Shown here: in pieces, positions 40,364 to 55,300 of the stretch
How the letters are laid out: each line of letters begins with the position of its first letter
Numbering within the stretch: the first letter of the stretch is position 1
NCBI GenBank assembly: GCA_000499405.2
Contig: HG738137.1
Coordinates: forward strand, 18,808,581 to 18,872,580
Reading direction: 5' to 3'
Length of the DNA: 64,000 bases
DNA from: Onchocerca volvulus
Taxonomy: Eukaryota > Nematoda > Chromadorea > Rhabditida > Onchocercidae
The notes under the pieces: generated by a model
The model's input: only the letters and a program-made list of their open reading frames with translations
Told to the model about the DNA's origin: nothing
The model's database searches: none
Made by a program: the position numbers and the translations under genes

Positions 40364-43300
40364 TTACACAATGTCAGCATCCTCACCTTCACCTTCTTCA
40401 AAATCGGTATGAACTTCAAAGTCAACATTTGGCTCATTCCTTTCTTCATTAAGCAATCTATTCAATTCTTGCTGGTATTCAAAAAAGTTGTGAACTTCAC
40501 CATCATTTACCATCAACATCTGATCATCAGCATCTTCATCAGGCATTACCCAAAATGCTTCCTCACCAAAGTTAAATCTCGGATCTAACTAAAAATGACA
40601 GGAATCATTATGAATCATAACTGAAGTTAATAAAATTACTCACTACAATATTAATTTTGGCTAAAATTATTTAACCAGTAATTGAAAATAACAAATGGCT
40701 ACCGTCATTTTTGGATCAAGATGATTCCGTCACAAAAGATTATAATACCAATAAGATTAACTATTGAAAAACTTACCAACAGCGCTGGATGTTCCCTTTC
40801 AATATATTCACGAATAAATGGATCATTCTCCATTTCTGCCACCAATTCATGCATATCAGCTCCTGGACCACCGTGCTCTGCATCCATATGAGCATAAATT
40901 TTGCTGCTTTCTGGAGCCTGTAACATTCGCAGAAAAATAGACACAGAAAAACTAATAACAAGACAAAGTTAAGTCTCCGGAACAACAAACACATATGAGC
41001 ATATGATAACTCACAGAAAACATGCAAATCCAGCAAAAATGTTGTTTGCATCGCGAGCATTGCATGTGATTGCATCCCCCGAATTTTTCAATGACAGTTT
41101 GGCAATTTATATTTGGACATATTCGACGTTTTGTCTGATCTTCTCTAAATAAGTGTATTGGTAATTATAAGAATCTTTTTTAGATATCAAGTATAGCTAG
41201 CAAATATCTGATACAAAACCATAAAGAACAATTGTCATAAGATATTCATTACAAAATTACAATATTGTAGGAATACAATCAGATCTTCAGGTCAAAGTAG
41301 CAAAACTGTATACCGCGAAAGATTAAGCACTGGTTTACTGAAAGAAATATTTGGCAGTCTGTCAAGTTTTATTTAATTTATTACTCACTATACTATCTAT
41401 GACTGATCCATATTCCTTTTATTCTGTTGATATTATAGGTTAAGTTATTTGTTTTGTTTTTAGTTTTTTTTTCTTTTTTTTTATTCTTTATTTTTTTTGG
41501 TACCTATTATATTGTTTAACTAATTTGGTCCAAAATCAAAAAAGACAACAAATACAATTAAAAGAAAGCAAGTTAAAGGACACACAGAAAAAAAAATAAA
41601 CAAAAAACTAAAAAATTTTTTTTTTTTTTTTCTCCATAGTTTCAATTTCCTGCAAAGTTTTTTTGCTTCACTTAATAGCAACACTTCATTTTAAATTTCA
41701 TTCCAAATATCACTTCTCATCTCCAACATGTTTAAAAACCGTATGATGTTGAAGTTATATTTCTAGGTTGGTAAGGGAAAGTATATCATAAAATTGACAA
41801 AATTAGCATGAATAAATAAAACTAACTGTATCCATTTCCTTATTGATTCATCAGCATTAATTCTCAGTCTCGCATATTCTTCACATGTCATTGACTCGTG
41901 TTCTTCCTTTCCACATCTAGTGCACTGTACACGACCACACAATCTACACCGATCCAAATCAGCATCAGTCGTGACCTTATGTATTTATTTTAAAAAATAA
42001 TGGAAATAAATGTTCAAATAATTTGAAAAGTTTATAACAATGTAGTAACTCAACACAAAAAAACCAAGAAATATTCGAATAACTAACAGGATGCAATCCT
42101 CGACAATCAGGAGTTAGACAGTGTTTATAAAGATCACTGTGACGTTCAACAAAATAAGCTAGAGAAGCGTCCGATAATGACTGCAACTTTTGAGAGTCTT
42201 CATCTTTATTGCGATTTAAGTCTCCAAGCACAAGAACCTCTAAATCCAACCATGTGAATGGTTTCTCACAAGCAACACAAACAATCGGAAAGCCATGCGT
42301 TTCAATTGATGTTTTCAGCTGAATTAATTGAACATATAAAAGAGATCATATGAGATACAGTAATTCTCAACAGGAATCCTATTCACCGCCAGTAAATAAC
42401 GATCTAAAATGTTACTTTCAATATTCAAATTATATACAACATTCGTTGGATGAAAGTCACAATAACTGCTATTAAAAGTTATAAATGTATATAAGCATGA
42501 CAAAAAGTTAAATAATGATATACTGTTGCTCTTTTCACAACAAACATGAAGTGTATTATGAAGCATTAAATATCAAAATATTCAAAAAACAGTTTACCTG
42601 CATGTTTAAACACGATTTGCAGGCATAATGTCCACATGCTTCCAAACAATGGTTTTCCAAATCTGCAGCACAAAGACAGATGACACATTTTGGTATCCCG
42701 ATCTCACTGTAAGCAGTTCCTGAAGAATCTCTCGATTGAATGCCGTCAGAAATAGAACGCAGCATAATCTGAAATAACATAAGAATAATGAACCAATTTC
42801 CGATATTATTCAAAATGAAAAAATTTAGATAGGATAGAATATATAATAACAAATCTCTTCCACAGTATTTTCATAAAACGAACTCTTTTTTAGAGTAACA
42901 GATTGAATTTCAATAAACAAAATTGATTTTAACAATAAATTTAGCCGTGAAAAAATGATGAAGAATTAATTCAAATTTATTTGACAAATTTATTTCATGG
43001 AAGTAAATATATGAATATTTTAAAAACTTCCTGATTCAAACAATTTTGCTCATTCATTACACTAAAAAATTATGAGTTCTGTTAGTGCAAATAAAAATTT
43101 TTTAAACAACTAACTAGAAGCTTTTGAAATTGGGTTTCTTTACCCACGAATAACAGTTCACGCCTGACAATGTTAGCATCTAAATGTAGACCACAACCGA
43201 ATTGTTTCTCCAGTGAATAAAGATCATAATTATTGCGAGCTAGAAGAGTTTTCAATGTTCCTGGCTGATAATCCGGTGGCTCCAGAATCAAAATCTGACA

Positions 43301-46300
43301 AATATCTGCATCCAGCCTAGATTTTTTTTTTTACATGTAATCAGATTAAATAAAAAAAAATTTATAAAATATGATAATAACAAAGGAACTATAATAAATA
43401 TTCATTTATATGAAATTCTTTATTAAACAATTATTTCTATCACCAAAACATTGTTCTGTTGCCCATCATAAGGAAATTTAATCGAAGAAAGATAGAGCAG
43501 AATATGTTAGAAGTTGATTACCATTCTTGTAAAAAATTCTTGATTTCTGTTTTAGCCTTCTCGACATTCGAAACACTTCCTTGAATCTTTACTTCCATCT
43601 TATGAGGCGATATGTTCAGAAATGTTGTATACTTTTGTGATAAATTATGCAGAAAATCTCGACCAACCCTAAAAAATACAATACACGCTATTATTCCTCA
43701 ATATTTTTGATGACGGATTGATCAAAATACCACTGTATTCATACCATACGTGTTGTTACTGATGTATGATGTTTAGGATAGATTTCTGACTTTTGGAAAT
43801 TATATCACCCTATTTTACAGTTCAGAGAAAACAAACAATGGTCAATTACTTTGTAAGCAATCGATGACAAGGTAATTCTATACCGTCCATTCTTTCACCA
43901 TCTCTACACTTGATCGTATAACCGTTGATTATCTTGTCAACAGCGGCTTTGACTTCATTTACGGAACTGAAATGGATAAAATGGGAGCATAATTCTGCAG
44001 AAACAACAACATATTTTAGAAAAGTATTGCAATCCATTAAAAAATCAAGGAAAGGGACTTACTTAAAGTCTTCCCCAGCAATGAAGAGACGACACATTTT
44101 GTGATGGGTATCACTGCGGTGATTAAAATCAATATGTTCATGATCAATTCTATTATAAATATCTTTTAAATCATCAGAAATGGCATTGAAAAGAATTATC
44201 GGAACCTTCATTTGGTAACGAAATATTTGTTGCACATGGGCCTAAAACGATTGAGCGATAATATTTAAATATTTCCAGTTTAACACAAACACTGCCGGGG
44301 CAAAGATTTTAAAAGGAGTGATATCTCAAAAAAATGTGATATTTAACATCTAAAGACATCAGATTAGTTGTAATTAATAACGTCCACACTTTAATAATAC
44401 GTAGATTATCGTACTAATACTTTAATGATTGCGTGAATTAAACTGCCAAAAAAAAAAGGAAAAAAAAGAAAAAAAGATAAAACATTACTGCAGTTGCATA
44501 GTAATTTTGCTTTAATCGATTATAAAAAAGACAAAAATAAGATTGAAAAATCGAACTTGGTGCACATGGTTTAATGACCCCATTTCCAAAAATACACCAT
44601 TTTCCGCTGCTTCTTTCAATGCATTACCCACATGTATTCCAAGATTGATATCATTGAAGAGAACAACTGCTACAAATTCAATTTCACTGGCATGTTTTGG
44701 TGCACGTATCTTAACTTCGAATGGATAATTATTACTGCTTACTGAAATATGAAAACCATTATTTAAACAATGATCATTATTTGTAATTATGAATATTCAC
44801 AAAAAAAAAAAAAAAAGCACAAAATTAGCATTCTAACATAATCAGTTAAACAGCAAGGATTAAATATGCTATATAATATGTTAGCAAAATGAAAAAGAGT
44901 GCATTATCCTGATCTTTTTTTCTTTTTAAATAAATGTGAAATGTTAAATTTTATAAACTCCATTAAATTCGGATCTTTTTTATAACGAGAATTATTTGTT
45001 CTTAACTGCATTCTTCAAATTCCAGCCTATTTAAAAAAGGTATCAAAAGATACCTGCATTCTTCGCTACCTTCATAATATGGTCAGAGATTCGTTGAGAG
45101 TGCTCTTCCAAAGCCCTAAAAAAAATTCTCTTCGAGAAATCTAAAAAAATTATTAATGAAATTGTACAACCACAGCAGGCCAATTAACATACTCGTCGCT
45201 TTCAACAGGGTACATCTTCTTTCTCACTACATATATTTCATCGAATTCTATACCATAATCATTCAACACCGGTCCAAAAATATGAAGTAATCGTTTGTTA
45301 TCAAAATCCAATGGAACAGATTGCAACTTTATCTAAAATAAAGGAATTCGAAATCATATGAAACTAATACTTCAAATGAATATTATTTTCACACGAAAGA
45401 AACAATAAAATTACAAATATTCCGGTGAAAAACACACCTTGTACAAATCATCGACGCTTGTATTCGGATCTCTTTCCTACAAAAATAATTGTTATTGCGT
45501 AGTGCAGTTTTGCTTTTCATCATAGTATCTAAACACCGGGATTAGCAATGACAAAAGACAATGCCTGAACAGAATAGAAAAGATCATGATACTTACCACC
45601 AAATCTTCCGATAACAATGAAGGCTGAAAATGCCCCAAATGTTTTGAAATTACATCGAAAGCATACATTCTGTGATCGAAATCACGAGATTTCAACTAAA
45701 AGAAAACATGCAATAGATGTTGTAAATTTCATTACGACCACTTTACATGTTTTGAACGCTTATTGAAAGAGCTAGCAAATCACGCTTTACAAAGTCAATC
45801 AAGATTAAATACAATAGATTTGAACTGCAACTAATAAACTATCGCTTTTATTGAAGTATAATGGCAATTAAAAATAACGGCATAAATAAGAACCTTTATT
45901 TGACCATAACCACAGCTAGGCCTGCGCCACCATCTAATCAGTAATTGATAAGCAGATGGATGGTAGTTGCCTACCTTGTCCAAATGTTTTCGTTCAATAC
46001 GAGGCTGAAGTGAAAATTCCAATCAGCTAATGAAAAAAAAGTAAACTGAGAAAGTTTGACATAACTATATGAACAATGATATACTTGAGCAACATTTGCA
46101 GTTGATACTAAAATTATCAAGAAAATTGAAAAATGAGGAAACGAAAACAAACTTCAATACTGAAGTCGCAACGGTCTTCACTGTTGCAAGTAAAAGCACG
46201 CCTTGCAACTTCCTTATTTTCCATCCGAATTATGCACGAATGTCTAATTTTTTTTTGATATTCATTGCCAAAAGTCACGAATTCAGTAATTTTTCCAAAC

Positions 46301-49300
46301 TATAAGAACGAATTCCGTTATGCGAGATATTATCTAGCTCAGTAAAAGTATATAAAATGAACATTATAAAGTGGAGCACATGATCTATGCATCCTTTCTA
46401 AAAATAATTAAAATACTAGCTCAGAATCAGTAATCAATAAAGTGGTATGTCGTTTTCGACTAAACTTTTTAAAGCAAATCATATTTTTATTGAAATTATA
46501 CTATCGACTGCACAGAAAAAGCTTCGGAAGAAAATAAAGCAAACATTGTCTCAATTTATTGAAGAACAAACCTTGCCAAAGTATTCTTCCAACCTCTTTC
46601 TATATGTAGCATCATCTTCCCAGTTAATATCTCCTTTTCCAACATACATACTGCAGAATTCACCTGGCATTAGAATCTCTAGCGGTATACCACTACCAGA
46701 CATGTGCAACTAGAATGAGAAATTATGCAGTTCATTTTCTATTTCAAAAAATGTTGCACAAAAGGGAAATTCAAGAATTTAGTTCCCATGTTAACCATAA
46801 CTATATAGTAATGACGATGCTTATTTTCAAGATTAATTTCTTAGTCAATATTTACAGGCAAAAAAGTAACACTGACTATATAATCTGTATGCATTATCGG
46901 TACTTCTCTCGTTTTCCTGCTTAGCACATTCACTTCTTCTTCTATAATCCGTTCAACAAACGCCTCCAACTGAAAATGCAGCTATAATCAAAAATATCTT
47001 GATATACTGCTAAATTAAAAAATGTTCACATTCTCATCTTCAAATAGGATAAATTTGTATTTCATGAAACTTATAGAATTATTTCCTTTTTATGGAAATT
47101 TGCACCAGAATTATCTAATAAAAATATTTTGTCATTTTTGCCAAATTAAAAGTTCCATACCTTTGAAAGATTTTTAACAGGAACATAAATCTGAAGTCTA
47201 TGGTAAGGATCATCAAATCTTTCCTTCTTCACACATTCCTTCCCTACCTAAACAAAATTTATTGGAACGATGAAGATTTTTATTACTGATTAACTCAGTT
47301 CTTAGCAATACTCTATTTTAACAAAAAAAAAAAAAAAAAAATGTTAAATATATAACTTCAGATGAAAGTTGAGAATGCATATAAACTCTGTACTCTTTTT
47401 TAGGAGTAAAATTTTTAAATATATAATACACCTCCTGCTGAATAATATCCATATGTGCCATAATCCATTTCTTTATAACAGTTCCACATTTAACATTATA
47501 CGGCACTAACTTGTTCTGCAACAAATTTCAAAAAGCACTTAAAAATTCATTAGTAAATTACAAAGAATACCTTAGAATTAAAAATTTCTAAAGCATTCAA
47601 GGAACAAAAAATACAAAAGATAAAATCAGAATGTAATACTATGAATTATGGTGGAACGCAGTTTATAGGATTTATACTGAAGTAATAGATTTTTGATATG
47701 AATTATTTTATGACGAGAAGGAACAGACTATAAGAAAAATTTTTAAAAATTCTGTCTATTTTCCCAGTTTCCTGTGTTTATATGTTAAATATGTCATTAA
47801 AAATTGCATATTCGATGATCATTAAAATTGAATATACCTTTCTTTTCTCTTCCAACACATTTTGATTCATTTCCTTCAACCAAGAAGGATCCGCTGCGCA
47901 CACATTCAATATAAAATCATTTGATGTATAAACCGAACATTCATAAACTACAAATTCAGGCGTTACATCGATATATTTTAAAGCTGATGACGGATGAATC
48001 TGCAACATAAAGCTATTGACCACAAATTGAAATAAACAAGTTCACTAGTTAACATAGTGCTTTTCTGAAATAAACTCAAAATAGGTCAATATTCGAAAGA
48101 CCATATGAATTCCGTATATTTGAAAATGAAATTCACTTTTTACTTTTCTTCAAATCACTTTTTAGAGATATTCATTTTTCTTGTTACCAGTTTCGATTAT
48201 ATTGGAAATTTATGTCAATTTTGGAGTAAATTGCAACATACGAAGACATATTTTTTCACATTAAAATCATAATATCCACGCTCTGGCAAACCAGAATATA
48301 TTGCCAAATTACTTCCAAAGGATCGACAGAAAAGACTAGGAATAATTGTCCGTGCTTTTGAAATATCAATCTTGTTTATATCCGCATTAATACCCTAAAT
48401 TAAATAATCTGACAATAATTTTGTGTAAAAGTGTGCATATGAATTTTCCGAAATGAAGCTTTGCCTACTAAAAAATAATTGAAATAGAAACCATAAAAAT
48501 CGCAAGAGTTCTTTCTGCTGAAATTAGGAAGGAAGCAATACAGGAAATTGCTTGCTGTGCATGTGGACACTCCAAAAGCAAAGTGAAATTGATACTGTCA
48601 AAAGCAAAGTAAAAAATCAATTAAGAGTTCAGTTAACAATACTTTAGAATATAAAAAATACAAGGTGAATGTATGCTTACTGCAAAATGAGAAATGATGC
48701 TGCAGATTTTATAGACCATGTTAAGCACAGATTTCATACGCTTCGAATTCACATAATTTTCAAAACACCAATGTTTCAATCGATCTTTTGGCGTTCTTAT
48801 GTATTGATGGAATACCTAAAAAATAATTTAAAATATAAAAGCAACCAATCATTTAAAATAACAGCTGCAATATAATGATGAAATTATTATCATGTCAACA
48901 ATTCATAAAAATGTATTTCTCTCTTCGAGTGATAAATAAAATAGCAGGAAAAAAAAACCAATAAAAATAAACTTGGCAGAGCTATAAAATCTAAATCCCA
49001 TGTATGCCAAACTAATGCATTACTCATGTAACAAAAAACTAAACTTACCGCTAAAAATGTCATTGGATCACCACTTTCTTCACAAAACGCTAGTTTCCTT
49101 TGATCTGCTAAAATGAAATTCTGAAAAGAAGCAGTATAACAAAATTTGTCACATTTTTTAAACAATGATATAAGTTTAAATTTAGCTAACATTAGTAGGC
49201 AAGTAGATAAGAAATTAGTATCTTGCAGCTTTAATGGTAAAAACGTGGTAATAAAATAATAGCATATGAAAAACATGTTAATCTTTTAATCAGCAAGCAC

Positions 49301-52300
49301 GAAAGAATAAATGAATCACTTACTTTTTCTATTTTTCTTATTCCCAATTCATTATCACAGAAACTTGTAAATGTCAGGAAGACAAATGAAAAAATTATCG
49401 ATTACTAAGTGATCTAAGAAAAATTTTTTCTAAATAAAAATCAGAAAGTGTAAATACCGGATGATAAAGTTATTTTATACTCGAATATTTTAAAATATTA
49501 CATTTTGATTATTCCCACGATGAAAAAGTGACCCAACATGAACACATGCACAAACAACCGCCGTTTCGACGACTAAGTCATACTCCATAGAATCCAGAAC
49601 CATTTTTGCTAGACGCGGCTCCACGGGCAACTGTTTCATCTTTTTACCAATATGGGTTAAAACTAGCTTGCTTTCACGGTACTCAATGGCTTTAAGCGAC
49701 CTGCAACATTTTATTCAACAATTACATTTCATTCAAATTTGGAAAATATGTAATTTTCTTCAAAAAATTTACCTCAAAAGTGTCTGTGAATGCATCAGGA
49801 TGCTTGAATGCGGTTTCTCAATGAAATCAAACTCTGCAGGATCCGTAATACCAGCTGCTATCATGTACAATACTACTTTTGCAAAGTTAGTAAGAAGGAT
49901 TTCTGGAATGCTTGTGGTTTCCATTTCCTCATATTGCTCTTCCGAGTAAAGACGATAACAAATTCCTAAACAAAATTTAATCATGATGCTGATCAGAACA
50001 ATAGCAATGATTTGTGATCACAAACAATCCCTGCTTACAGGTCAACATAATGATTGAATTTTGTTGTGACCACAAGGAAATTGAATTAGTATTACATTTT
50101 GCAAAATTAAAACAAAATTAAATCAAATGCTTATATCCATATATCTCCTGTGCAAATTAATTAAAATCCATCGATGGAATAAGCTAATTTTCGAATTATT
50201 TTTTTTTCTGCTTGTTTCAACAATTCCATTTTTCTTCTGTTCAAACGCTCACATATGATGGACTTTTCATATCTTTCAACTTAATCAACCCTAATTCTAT
50301 TAATAGAAAAATTGGAAAGTATTTGGATGACTTGAGACAGTGTGGTTATAACAAATTTTTTTTCAGAATTTTCGAATGTACCCGGTGTTGTTCTTCCGGC
50401 TCTTCCAGCTCGTTGTTTTGCCGCAGTTTTCGATATCAAACCTAGTTCTAAGATATTCGTTTGTCTAACAGCGTCAAATTTTTTCACCTAAATGAAAATC
50501 ATCATTTGCAACTATATCGAAATGATCTATTTTAGTTTCTCTCTCTTGAAGTTGCAAATACCTACATTTTATAAGAAACAAAAATGAAGAAATATGGAAT
50601 ACCTTAGCCAAGCCGCAATCTACAATGTAACGAACGCCCGGAATAGTGATTGAAGTTTCACCGGTATTTGTTGCAAAGATAACCTGCAATGAAATTTTAT
50701 TTTAAGATAAAAATAATAGGACTGCCGCGAAAGTTTTTTAATTATGTGTGCTACGACAAAGACGAATCTTGTTTGAAGTTTTATTAATTGATGGAACAGC
50801 GATTCATTGTTATAAACAATTATTAGGGAATATCTATGCATATTGATCAGCAGGTTATTCTTTCCTTTGTCGTTGGCAGGAAAGAATACTGCTTCTCAAT
50901 TGTCAGTCAGCTATATTGCTTCGAACTCTAGCTCTTGCTCCAAACAAAATTGACTCTGCTCCAAAATCAACCTTTTAAATCCTTTCGAGGCTCCTCCTTT
51001 CCTAATCTCCGACGTGTCGCTCATAATTGGTTTACTTCGCTTTGTTTATCTATTCTATTAATCGGAGCGTTTCGGCGGTAAACATGTCATTCTGGCGCTA
51101 AACATGTTCATCCTTTGCTCCTTTGTTAGTAAATATAATAATCCTTTTGGTGGTAAAAATGTTTATCCTTTTGGCGGTAAACATGGTAATCTTTCGGATT
51201 TTTCCGACAAAAACTGCAAAAGTAACAACAATAAATCAAGAAAATTTGCAAAGGTTAATAACCTTGTGATGATATTCAGGTTCTAAAGGAGCAAAAACTT
51301 CAAGTCGATCTTCAGTTGGCATATTTCCGTATAATGTCATAATTTTTACTCGCACGCTGTGTTTAAGTTCAGCCAATCGCTTAGTGAGACATTCCTCAGC
51401 TATCAACGTTTCGTGAGGACTAAAAAAGATTTTTTGAAGGGAAAAGCTGAAACTAAGAGAAATGCAAACAATAAATGTGAAATATTAGTATGAATTTCTA
51501 GATTCAAATATAAAATACTTATTTTTTGAAAACAGAACTAAGATTGCAGAATAACTCTGAGATCAAATAAGGAGCTACCAGCCCATATACCAAGTGAACA
51601 GTCACTACAAATTAATTTTGAATAATAATCATTCTTAAAGAACTCAAATAAACAATATCAAAAATTTGATTCCAATATTAATTCATCATACTTTGACAAA
51701 AAAGCCATAATGTGTGCTGCATGCGTTTCTAAGCTATCTTTCCAAGAAATTTCTTCAAAAGGCTGCTTCTTAGCTTCATTCTCACAAATATTTATTACTT
51801 TTTTCACTGTGCGATCGATATAATCTCGCATCAAACTTTTAAGCCTGAAAAAAAGAAAAAAAATTACGAAATAAACTAAGGAAATGCAAAACCAGGCTTA
51901 GAACAAATTATTAAAAATAATCATGTCAAAAGCTGGAAGTCTAGCTATAACTGTGGTTGAGAAATCAAAACAATGAAGAAGCGAAAGGATGTATAATCGG
52001 ATAATAATAAATATACTGGAATGATTTATAAAATAAGTTATAAGATTAATGTAAAGTATATATTTACTCATACAGAAATGCTTGTGACCACCTGCGAAAT
52101 GCATCAACTTTATAATTTATGTGGGGGGAAAAAAATGAAAAAAAAAAAAGAAAAATCAGAAAGCACAAGTCAACTTTATAATATATGCGGCAAATTTTTA
52201 AACTAACCCCTTACAGCCGGAATTTGGTGGCTCATAACGAATCTTGATGGAATATTGACGCCCTGGAACTTCTAGTTTTTTTGCTTGGAATTCAGCAAAA

Positions 52301-55300
52301 TAATTCAACAGTGGTTCTGGATCTAATGTTGCAGAAGATATAACCTAAAACAAAATCATTTAGTAATTTTGGATTTAAAAAAAGAAATGAGTACTTGAAA
52401 ATCATAATTCACAAATATGTCATAAAATTTTTAACAGAATTGACCAATTTCATATCTGGCCGCAATCTAAGTATTTTTTTCATCATTCCCAAACACAGAT
52501 CCGTATACACAGTTCTTTCGTGCACTTCATCAATCACAACACATCCAAATTGTGACAATTTATGATCCTGTTGTATATAGTCCAAAAGATGTTTCTCCGT
52601 TATGAAATTTATTTTTGCACTCAAATTAGGTTGTAGCCTGGAATACATTGATTGGTAAAGATAATATAATTATTATGAAAAAAAAAAAAAAAAAGTGAGA
52701 CAACAGATTTGATGCAACTGCTTGGATTTTGAAGAAACATAACAGAGAAATCATCATTATACGTCCCAGAGAACATGCTCATGACTAATTTCTGAATCAT
52801 TTATATCAGTCGAAATCTTTAATAAATCATTTCATTTGAAAAATGGAAAAGAGCTTACTCATTTTTATATACGGGGATGTTAACCAAACAATGGCTACTC
52901 AGTGATGTCTCTTTCGCCACTCTCATGGCCAATTCGCATACAGCAGCCTAAAGAAATGCTTATATTTTTCAGATGCAAATTTCATTCATATTTCATATAT
53001 CTTTAAAAAATGATGTTAAAAGAGAAACCTTCCGTGGCTGAGTACACAGAACTTTCTGCGAAGCAGTAATGATGCCATCGAATATTAAATATTGCGGGAT
53101 CTGAGTACTTTTACCTGAACCGGTATCCGCTATTATAAGCAATACTCTACCCTAAATTTATAATTTAAAGCAAATTAAAAATAAATTCAGGAAAAAAAAT
53201 CAATGGTAGCAATAATAACCAAATCCTAAATATAGTCACCGAAAAGAATTTTAATAACAAAGTACAAGTTTTTAATATATTACTTGCAGTAACAAACTGT
53301 TTGGAAACTAAAAATCAGATAAATTAAAATAGACCGAAAAAGCATTTCAACCTGATTGCACAGAATATTCTTGATATCTTTCCTGATATTATATATCGGC
53401 AATCCACATGCAAAACGTTCTATTTCATGATCCATAAGTCTAAACCATTAATATTCGTGTAATCTTCATGCAAAGTTTAGACAATTAAAATCATAAATTA
53501 TAAAAAGTACGAGTTTTCTTTAAATCGATCCAAAAATTTTTTAAACATTTTAACTGTAAAATACAGCTTTTTTCACTTTAACTATAATCAAAAACCATGC
53601 AAAAATCTGCTGAAGTTTAGAGAATGGAATCGAAAAAGTTAACTTTAATTAGAAGAAAAATGTGTAATATTCCAGTCTATGGAATATTTTTCTCTTAAAT
53701 CTAATAGAAAAATTCGAAAAGCAGAAAAATATTACAAATAACTGAAAAAAAAAACAAATGTAAACATTTTAAAAGTTATGCAAAAATTGATGACTATGAG
53801 TGATAAAGATCAACATCAGTCATTTTAGGAAAGTGAGTATGGTTTATTGATGGTTTCTATAACGATGATAAAATTTCTTTTTCCTAGTAGAATATAAGAA
53901 ACACTAATAAAAATCTGAACAATCACCAATTACGGGATGTTTAGGAGAGAACTGCTTAACTGAAAAAGACTTCCATAATTTACTATTACTAACTCAGTGA
54001 TTAATCCTGCAGCATCTGGCGATTTTTCCAGCATTCGCACATGTTTTGCGTGCATCTCTTCAAAAATTTCTATTCTGCAGTTTCGTTTTAGGATCTAAAG
54101 ATTTATTTATCAATCCATTTACTTTCTGATTTGAAAAAAAAAAAAGAGAACTGTGAAATAGATTATGAAATCTACAGAAACTATACAACCATGGAATGAA
54201 TATGAAAACGTTAAAAAAAAAAAAAAAAGAAAAAGAAAAAAAAATGGAAATAAGAAAAAAATAACTTCTTCCTCAAAATCATAATCAACGACATTGTTAG
54301 CTTTAAATTGCTCAGTAGTTTTATTAAATATCGTCAGCCTTCCTGTGTCGTAATTAAATCTACCACGAATACGACGTACAGATTGTTGCCAGGGCGGAGA
54401 CGGAACCTGTAATCTATTAAATAAACAAATTTATCCATGTGATTTCAAAAAAATTAAAAAATAAGAAATTACGAACCAGTTTCCGACCCCGATGATTTAC
54501 ATTGCAGAACTTATTTGTACTTGTTCCTGAAAAAATGAAACTCTACTTGCAAGCTGAAAAACAAAACAATCACAAAATTGGCTCAACATATTTTGATATT
54601 GTACATCATCATATTTCTTGGAATTATTCTTATTTTTATTAATTTTACAATTAGTAACATAAAATGCAGAAATTCTGATAAATAGTAGTTATAAAAAACG
54701 ACCGAACAAACACATATGAAAAAATAATAAGTAATCTCAAATCATGCCATATCGAAGAAAGAGGTCCATTTTCATGGTTTATTTTTTTATTCAAGAGCTA
54801 CAAAAAAGAAGCTCTCATTCTGAGTGCAATGTTAATGAGAAAACCAAAAAAACTTGCCAGCATTATTCGTGATGAAAACTTGGTTGCTAAATATCAAATT
54901 TAAATATTTTGTAGAAAAAGCATCAAGGTAGAAGGTTGGAGGTTCGCCATAAACTGCAACGCTACCATAAAAATATATAAATATTCAATCAGAAGTTTTC
55001 TTTTATATTCTCATATTAATGTCACTAAAAATTTGAACTTGATATCTGAATATAAAACAAACAACTGGAAAATTTTATTTATTCTTGAATTCTTGAAAGT
55101 ATATTAAAATTTGTTATATTGGCTGGATTTCAAGAAAAGATATGATTAACCTTTCTTTTCCGACGACCAAGAGTGAGCTTTAACAGCATCACCATCATGC
55201 ACTATACGTATTGCAGGGACGGAACATTCTGTGATCTGAAACAAATAATCAAATTTGTTATGGCAACAATGTGCATTGAAACTCTTCTAAGATTGCATAT

